64,000 bases of DNA from assembly GCF_965227735.1 (NCBI RefSeq), contig NZ_OZ245776.1:4960001-5024000 (forward strand), read 5' to 3'. Both the position numbers and the translations under genes were made by a program. Positions 59,945 through 64,000 of the stretch are shown piece by piece (position 1 is the stretch's first letter; each line of letters starts with the position of its first letter). The notes beneath the pieces are model-generated. The model saw only the letters and a list, made by a program, of their open reading frames with translations. It was not told the origin of the DNA and ran no database searches. This DNA comes from Larkinella sp965227735 (GTDB taxonomy: Bacteria > Bacteroidota > Bacteroidia > Cytophagales > Spirosomataceae).

Positions 59945-61702
59945 TTAATACCCCACCGCTTGCCCATCTTTCCGCATTTCTGAGGCCCCGTGATAAACTT
60001 TTTGCGTGGTATCGGACAGAATGGCCTGATAGCCGCCGAAGAAATCCTTGGGAATCAGGTGGTGGCCCCGGCGCGCCAGTTCTTCGCGGACTTCGTTTGA
60101 AATACCGCTTTCCAACGCCAGGTGACCGCCGTCCAGCATGAGGGTGCCAATGGGTTCGCTGCTGCCGGAGTGGCTGAACCGGGCCGCGTCGCCCGCTTCC
60201 TGCACGTTCATGCCGAAATCCAGGAGATTACACAGAATCTGAACGTGGCCCTGCGGTTGCATCGCTCCGCCCATGACGCCAAAACTCAGGAACGGTTTTC
60301 CGTTTTTCAGGACAAAAGCCGGGATGATGGTGTTGAAGGGACGTTTGCCCGGTTTGTATTCGTTGGCGTGGCCGACTTGCAGGCTGAAACTCGTTCCCCG
60401 GTTGTGAAAAACAAATCCCAGCCCGTCGGGGACCAGCCCACTGCCAAATTCGAGCATGTTGCTTTGAATCAACGACACGATATTGCCTTCGTCGTCGGCC
60501 ACGGTGAGGTAGGTGGTGTCGCCCTCCCGCAGCGGCAGCGCGCCGGAGTCGACGCGTTTGGCGGCCTGTTTCGGATCGATTAATTTCCGACGCCGGGCAG
60601 CGTAGTCCTTCGATAGCAACCACGATAGCGGTATTTTGGCGAAATCCGGATCTGCATAAAACCGGGCGCGGTCTTCGAAAGCCAGCTTTTTAGCTTCCGT
60701 CAACACGTGCAGATACTCCGCGCTGTTGTGTCCCATTCGCTTCAAATCATACGCTTCCAGGATGTTCAGCATCTGGAGAACGGCGATTCCCTGGCCGTTG
60801 GGCGGTAATTCAAAAACATCGAAGCCCCGGTAGTTGACAGAAACCGGATCGACCCAGGTGCTTCCGTGGCTGGATAAATCCTCTTTGCGAAGATATAGTC
60901 CGGTTTTTCGGGCATATTGATCGATGACTGCGGCAATCTCGCCTTTGTAAAAAGCATCCCGACCGCCGTTGGCGATTTTTTCGTAGGTAGCCGCCAAATC
61001 CGGGTTTTTGAAGATTTGTCCTTCTTTGGGAGGTAGCTGATTGATCAGAAACGTCCGGCGGAAGTTGTCGAACTCCTGAATCGTGGACCGGCTCGCTTCC
61101 AGCCGCCGAACGGCCTCCTGCCAGGAATAGGCAATGACCGACGGAACGGGAGCGCCTTCGCGGGCGTAGCGGATGCCGGGCATCAGCAGGGTTTTCATGG
61201 CGAGTTTGCCAAACCGCCGGTGCAATTCGAACCAGCCGTCTACGGTTCCCGGCACCGAAACCGACAGGGGGCCATACAGTGGAATCGTCTTGCTATCGCC
61301 TAAAACCGCCTTGAGTTTTTCGGATGTCAGCCCCCGCGGAGAGCGACCGCTGGCGTTCAAACCGTACAGTTTCCGGTCTTTGGCCGACCAGACGATGGCG
61401 AATAAATCGCCACCGATGCCGCAGTTGTTGGGTTCCAGCACACCCAGGGCCGCGTTGGCCGCAATGGCGGCATCGACAGCGGATCCACCCTGTTTCAGGA
61501 TGTCGAGGCCGATTTGCGAAGCCAGGGGATGAGCCGTCGCCACCATGCCATGGCTGGCTACAACCGGGCTTCGGGTGGCGAAATTCAAGCCGCTGATGCG
61601 ATCTCCTTTCCCCGTTTGCGCCATTCCCGGCGTGGAAAAGAGCACTAACAGGACATGACTGGTCAAGAAAAGCGTCGTCAAACGTTCTATTTTTAATTTC
61701 AT
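59945..61702 (-). CDS. ggt: Gamma-glutamyltransferase
   Basis: A 585-residue secreted gamma-glutamyl hydrolase/transferase acting on glutathione and related peptides. A signal peptide (about 1-26) is followed by the large-subunit start FATRSPVVASHGMVATAHPLAS. Autoprocessing is expected before Thr396 in GDTTYLTVADDEGN, which makes that Thr the nucleophile of the small subunit. GSGLVPDGLGFVFHNRG and the late GGAMQPQGHVQIL segment are typical. The frame opens at 61738, but the ATG at 61702 starts the signal peptide. The stop is one base from the beta-lactamase stop (convergent). Confidence 0.95.
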   Translation of the reverse strand: MKLKIERLTTLFLTSHVLLVLFSTPGMAQTGKGDRISGLNFATRSPVVASHGMVATAHPLASQIGLDILKQGGSAVDAAIAANAALGVLEPNNCGIGGDLFAIVWSAKDRKLYGLNASGRSPRGLTSEKLKAVLGDSKTIPLYGPLSVSVPGTVDGWFELHRRFGKLAMKTLLMPGIRYAREGAPVPSVIAYSWQEAVRRLEASRSTIQEFDNFRRTFLINQLPPKEGQIFKNPDLAATYEKIANGGRDAFYKGEIAAVIDQYARKTGLYLRKEDLSSHGSTWVDPVSVNYRGFDVFELPPNGQGIAVLQMLNILEAYDLKRMGHNSAEYLHVLTEAKKLAFEDRARFYADPDFAKIPLSWLLSKDYAARRRKLIDPKQAAKRVDSGALPLREGDTTYLTVADDEGNIVSLIQSNMLEFGSGLVPDGLGFVFHNRGTSFSLQVGHANEYKPGKRPFNTIIPAFVLKNGKPFLSFGVMGGAMQPQGHVQILCNLLDFGMNVQEAGDAARFSHSGSSEPIGTLMLDGGHLALESGISNEVREELARRGHHLIPKDFFGGYQAILSDTTQKVYHGASEMRKDGQAVGY

Positions 61703-61863
61703 ACCGTAATTGCGTAGGCTCGGTGGGTAAGTTATCAAATAATGAGAAGCGGGGTGGAATTTCTCCCTGAAAAGCGGTCGGAATTCGATTTATTCCTATA
61801 TTTCCGCAAACCGGTCACCATTTTTTCAACGACCGGTGCCGCATTCGTTTACCGTATCCTACG

Positions 61864-62169
61864 ATGACAGAAATCAAACTAGACCTCGATCAAAAAAATC
61901 CCGGTGCTTTTTACCTCTACGAAGAGGGGGTTAAAATTGGCGAAATGGTAGTCAATATCGCCAACAATAAACTGACGGTTTACCACACCGAAGTGGTGCC
62001 GGAAGCCGAAGGAAAGGGCTACGCCAAACAGATGCTGGATGCGATGGTGGCGTATGCGCGGGAAAATAGCCTGAAAGTCGTTCCGCTTTGTCCATACGTA
62101 CACGCCCAGTTCAAGCGGCATCCGAAAGACTATGCGGATGTTTGGACGAAGGAAGAAGACGGATTGTGA
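61864..62169 (+). CDS. Short GNAT-family N-acetyltransferase
   Basis: A 101-residue single-domain GNAT protein of the small YjdJ-like group. The acetyl-CoA loop reads VVPEAEGKGYAKQML (about residues 40-54), followed by YARENSLKVVPLCPYVHAQF and the ending HPKDYADVW. The targets of these short enzymes are usually unknown, possibly small amines or protein N-termini. It stands alone before a small terminator and the convergent DUF418 gene. Confidence 0.9.
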   Translation: MTEIKLDLDQKNPGAFYLYEEGVKIGEMVVNIANNKLTVYHTEVVPEAEGKGYAKQMLDAMVAYARENSLKVVPLCPYVHAQFKRHPKDYADVWTKEEDGL

Positions 62170-62172
62170 AAA

Positions 62173-62194
62173 AAGGAATTTTAAATTCCCTTCT
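62173..62194. terminator. Weak terminator between GNAT and DUF418 genes
   Basis: AAGGAATTTTAAATTCCCTT forms a short palindrome flanked by an A-run on the left and T-rich bases on the right. The stem is AU-rich and so weak. Confidence 0.5.
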
Positions 62195-63547
62195 TTACCC
62201 CTGCATGGGCTGCCATTTCCAGTAGGTTAGGGATCGCCAGAGCCATTCGAAGGGGCCGAAGCGGAAAAACCGGAGCCAGACGGCCGAGAAGATGAATTGA
62301 AACAGCCACACGGCGGCCACGACGAAGTAAAGTTCGTAATACGACAGCTTGCCGAAATAGCCAAAACCATACCCGTAGAAAAACAAGGTGCAGATAATGC
62401 TCTGCATCAGGTAGTTGGTGAACGCCATTTGCCCAACGTTGGCCAGGGCTTTCATGAGCCAGGGAACGATGCCCGAGCGGTAGATCAACAACAGCAGACT
62501 CGCATGACCGAGGGCGGAAGCGGCCCGGCGGATCTGGTAGAAAGCCTGGAAAGGAAACGAATTTGCATCCAGGACCTTGCCGGGATTCGTAAACCAGGCG
62601 ACGCCATCCCAGAAGGCAAACCAGCCCAGCGATAGGCCGATGCCGTAACCGGCCAGCAAGGTCAGAACGTAGGTTCGGGTGGGCAGTTGATTGGAAAAGA
62701 AGCCCCATTTGAACAGCGCCATGCCCAGAAACATCAGCGCCCAGGCGTCCCAGATGAAATTCTGGTAGAATTTAACCGACTCAAATTTGGTATTCAGCGG
62801 CAGATATGATTTGAAAATCGTGCCGTAATCGCCCTGCATGGTTTTGTTGATTTCGTCTTCTTTCTTCTTATCATATTTCGCGTTTTTTTCTACGGCCAGC
62901 CAGCCTTCTTTGGCTTTTTTAAGCTCGTCGGTCAGCGTTTTTTTCTGTTTCTCCAGTTGAATGGCTTTGAGGTAGCCTTCCCGTTTCTCCTGGGTTTCCA
63001 TCGCCTTGAAAAACCCTTTTACGCCCAAAACCGCCACACAGAAAAACGCAATCAGGAGATACGACCGGGGCTTCATGTTCCGAAACGGAAACAGAAACAG
63101 GCCGCAAACGCCGTAGGTATACAGAATGTCGCCGGGCCAGAGCAGCACAAACGCGTTGAACATGCCGAACAGAATGAGCCAGAACAACCGCCGGTAGTAG
63201 TAATCGGGCATGCCGTAGCCATCGGTTCGGGTGTCTTTTTTGGCCATAAACAGCAACATCCCCGCGCCAAACAACATCGAAAACAAGGCCCGCATGGTTC
63301 CTTCAAAAACTACCGAAACCGTCAGGAAGGTCCGAAAATCCGGTGAATCGACCGGGGCCGTGAAAAACCGGGGCGTGGCCGTGTACGACAGGCCAAAGTA
63401 GGGGATGTTCATCATCAGAATGCCGAGCAGCGCAAAACCACGAATGACGTCGATGGTCTGTATGCGGTCGGCTTTGGCAACAGGCTGAACGGCGACGTAG
63501 CCGGGAGATTCGGAAGTCAAAGCGACGGTGGGGGAAAGGGCATCCAT
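62195..63547 (-). CDS. DUF418 domain membrane protein
   Basis: A 450-residue membrane protein. The opening IDVIRGFALLGILMMNIPYF and the C-terminal KALANVGQMAFTNYLMQSIICT-type segment (Gly-x-x-x-x-Thr-Asn-Tyr) are the DUF418/YeiB signature. About eight to ten membrane helices are visible. A charged, possibly coiled-coil loop (about 190-245, with KKTLTDELKKAKEGW) sits in the middle. The family belongs to the acyltransferase-3-like superfamily of uncertain function. The gene is divergent from the truncated last gene. Confidence 0.88.
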   Translation of the reverse strand: MDALSPTVALTSESPGYVAVQPVAKADRIQTIDVIRGFALLGILMMNIPYFGLSYTATPRFFTAPVDSPDFRTFLTVSVVFEGTMRALFSMLFGAGMLLFMAKKDTRTDGYGMPDYYYRRLFWLILFGMFNAFVLLWPGDILYTYGVCGLFLFPFRNMKPRSYLLIAFFCVAVLGVKGFFKAMETQEKREGYLKAIQLEKQKKTLTDELKKAKEGWLAVEKNAKYDKKKEDEINKTMQGDYGTIFKSYLPLNTKFESVKFYQNFIWDAWALMFLGMALFKWGFFSNQLPTRTYVLTLLAGYGIGLSLGWFAFWDGVAWFTNPGKVLDANSFPFQAFYQIRRAASALGHASLLLLIYRSGIVPWLMKALANVGQMAFTNYLMQSIICTLFFYGYGFGYFGKLSYYELYFVVAAVWLFQFIFSAVWLRFFRFGPFEWLWRSLTYWKWQPMQG

Positions 63548-63645
63548 GGAGCAGAAGGGTAGAGGTTGACGATACCGTTTTGATTTGAAAAGGCCAGAGG
63601 ATAAGTTTACTGCCGGTTACGGATACCAAACGCAGACAGAAAAGG

Positions 63646-63653
63646 TATTTTTG
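63646..63653 (+). promoter_or_regulatory. Possible -7 element for the last gene
   Basis: TATTTTTG matches TAnnTTTG, 91 bases before the ATG at 63745. No TTTG lies 19 bases upstream, so support is partial. Confidence 0.3.
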
Positions 63654-63744
63654 TTGTTTATTCTCTGTAATATAACCGGTTACATTCTGGGTATCAAAAC
63701 GTTTTATTTAACGGCAAATCTTCAAAGAGCCTCACCATCGTGTC

Positions 63745-64000
63745 ATGAAAAAAAGTATTTATAGTCTCGTCCTCCTCCTCAGCATTGGACTTTTTACGTC
63801 GGTTCAGGCCCAGAAAGACGTTAAGCTACAGGGTAATGTCAACGGACTGGGTACGGTTATGGTGTACCTCAAAAAAACCGATAATGCCAACAGCAAGCCC
63901 TTGATCGTGGATTCGACCCGGGCGGTGGATGGCAAGTTTGCGTTTAGCCGTACCATTCCTGAAATTGATTTCTACAACGTGGTGGCGGCTGGTTTGCCGG
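63745..64000 (+). CDS. Secreted DUF4369/TlpA-like protein, truncated by the window end
   Basis: The frame opens at the ATG at 63745 and runs past the window edge, so only the first 85 residues are seen. A signal peptide (LVLLLSIGLFTSVQAQ) precedes KDVKLQGNVNGLGTVMVYLK, then IVDSTRAVDGKFAFSRTIPE. This is the start typical of DUF4369 domains that lead into AhpC/TSA or thioredoxin-like domains. It is probably a periplasmic thiol-disulfide protein. The rest must be read in the next window. Confidence 0.7.
   Translation, partial: MKKSIYSLVLLLSIGLFTSVQAQKDVKLQGNVNGLGTVMVYLKKTDNANSKPLIVDSTRAVDGKFAFSRTIPEIDFYNVVAAGLP

Overview
The window looks like a chromosomal segment of a Bacteroidota bacterium, most likely in the order Cytophagales and close to Spirosoma or Larkinella. 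This rests on a gliding-motility GldG, a Reg_prop/Y_Y_Y hybrid sensor kinase, DUF1080, DUF4834, YcxB-like, FUSC and GtrA proteins, a carbamoyl-phosphate synthase large subunit without the C-terminal MGS domain, starts without clear Shine-Dalgarno sequences, and promoters of the TTTG-N19-TAnnTTTG type. Most of the DNA is moderately GC-rich. I see no rRNA, tRNA, CRISPR array or insertion sequence.

Layout. 0-1.7 kb: arylamine N-acetyltransferase and beta-carbonic anhydrase. 1.8-4.1 kb: an AT-rich island with an ATPase and an HNH nuclease, read as a Septu-type (PtuAB) anti-phage module. 4.1-13 kb: a membrane protein, a 1405-residue hybrid sensor kinase, a secreted amidotransferase-like protein and two tandem ankyrin membrane proteins. 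13-22 kb: membrane proteins (conserved, PspC, FUSC, AI-2E), a higBA toxin-antitoxin pair with a perfect operator palindrome, a DmpA-type peptidase and an O-methyltransferase. 22-27.7 kb: a PQQ-propeller lipoprotein, a TPR histidine kinase, a NarL-type regulator and two unknown small proteins. The kinase and regulator genes share an upstream palindromic motif, which suggests one signalling module. 27.8-31.7 kb: DUF1080 hydrolase-like protein, GH28 pectinase, PIG-L deacetylase and a DUF4833 protein. 31.8-41.9 kb: gldG, dnaN, an SNF2 helicase, gtrA-like, purK-purE and a LysM protein. 42-51.3 kb: small secreted or membrane proteins, a phosphoribosyltransferase, a methyltransferase, two paralogous M14 proteins (one active-looking, one lacking zinc ligands), a Tat-exported isomerase-like protein and an ABC exporter with a His-rich loop. 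51.3-64 kb: purN, a lipoprotein, DUF4834, a PIN toxin-antitoxin pair, carB, a methyltransferase, a sugar-binding-like lipoprotein, a class D beta-lactamase, gamma-glutamyltransferase, a GNAT protein, a DUF418 protein and the truncated start of a secreted DUF4369/TlpA-like gene.

The strongest structure not explained by genes is a set of long, near-perfect inverted repeats in many intergenic gaps. They fall into sequence families, most with two members in this window (words such as CTCTGATNNN, AGACAAGAGA, TAAATGTAAAAGT, CGCTGACAG, GGTTTACGG). Some sit in divergent or co-directional gaps where an ordinary terminator does not fit. At 9.27-9.52 kb such repeats even pair with the coding 3' ends of two converging genes.
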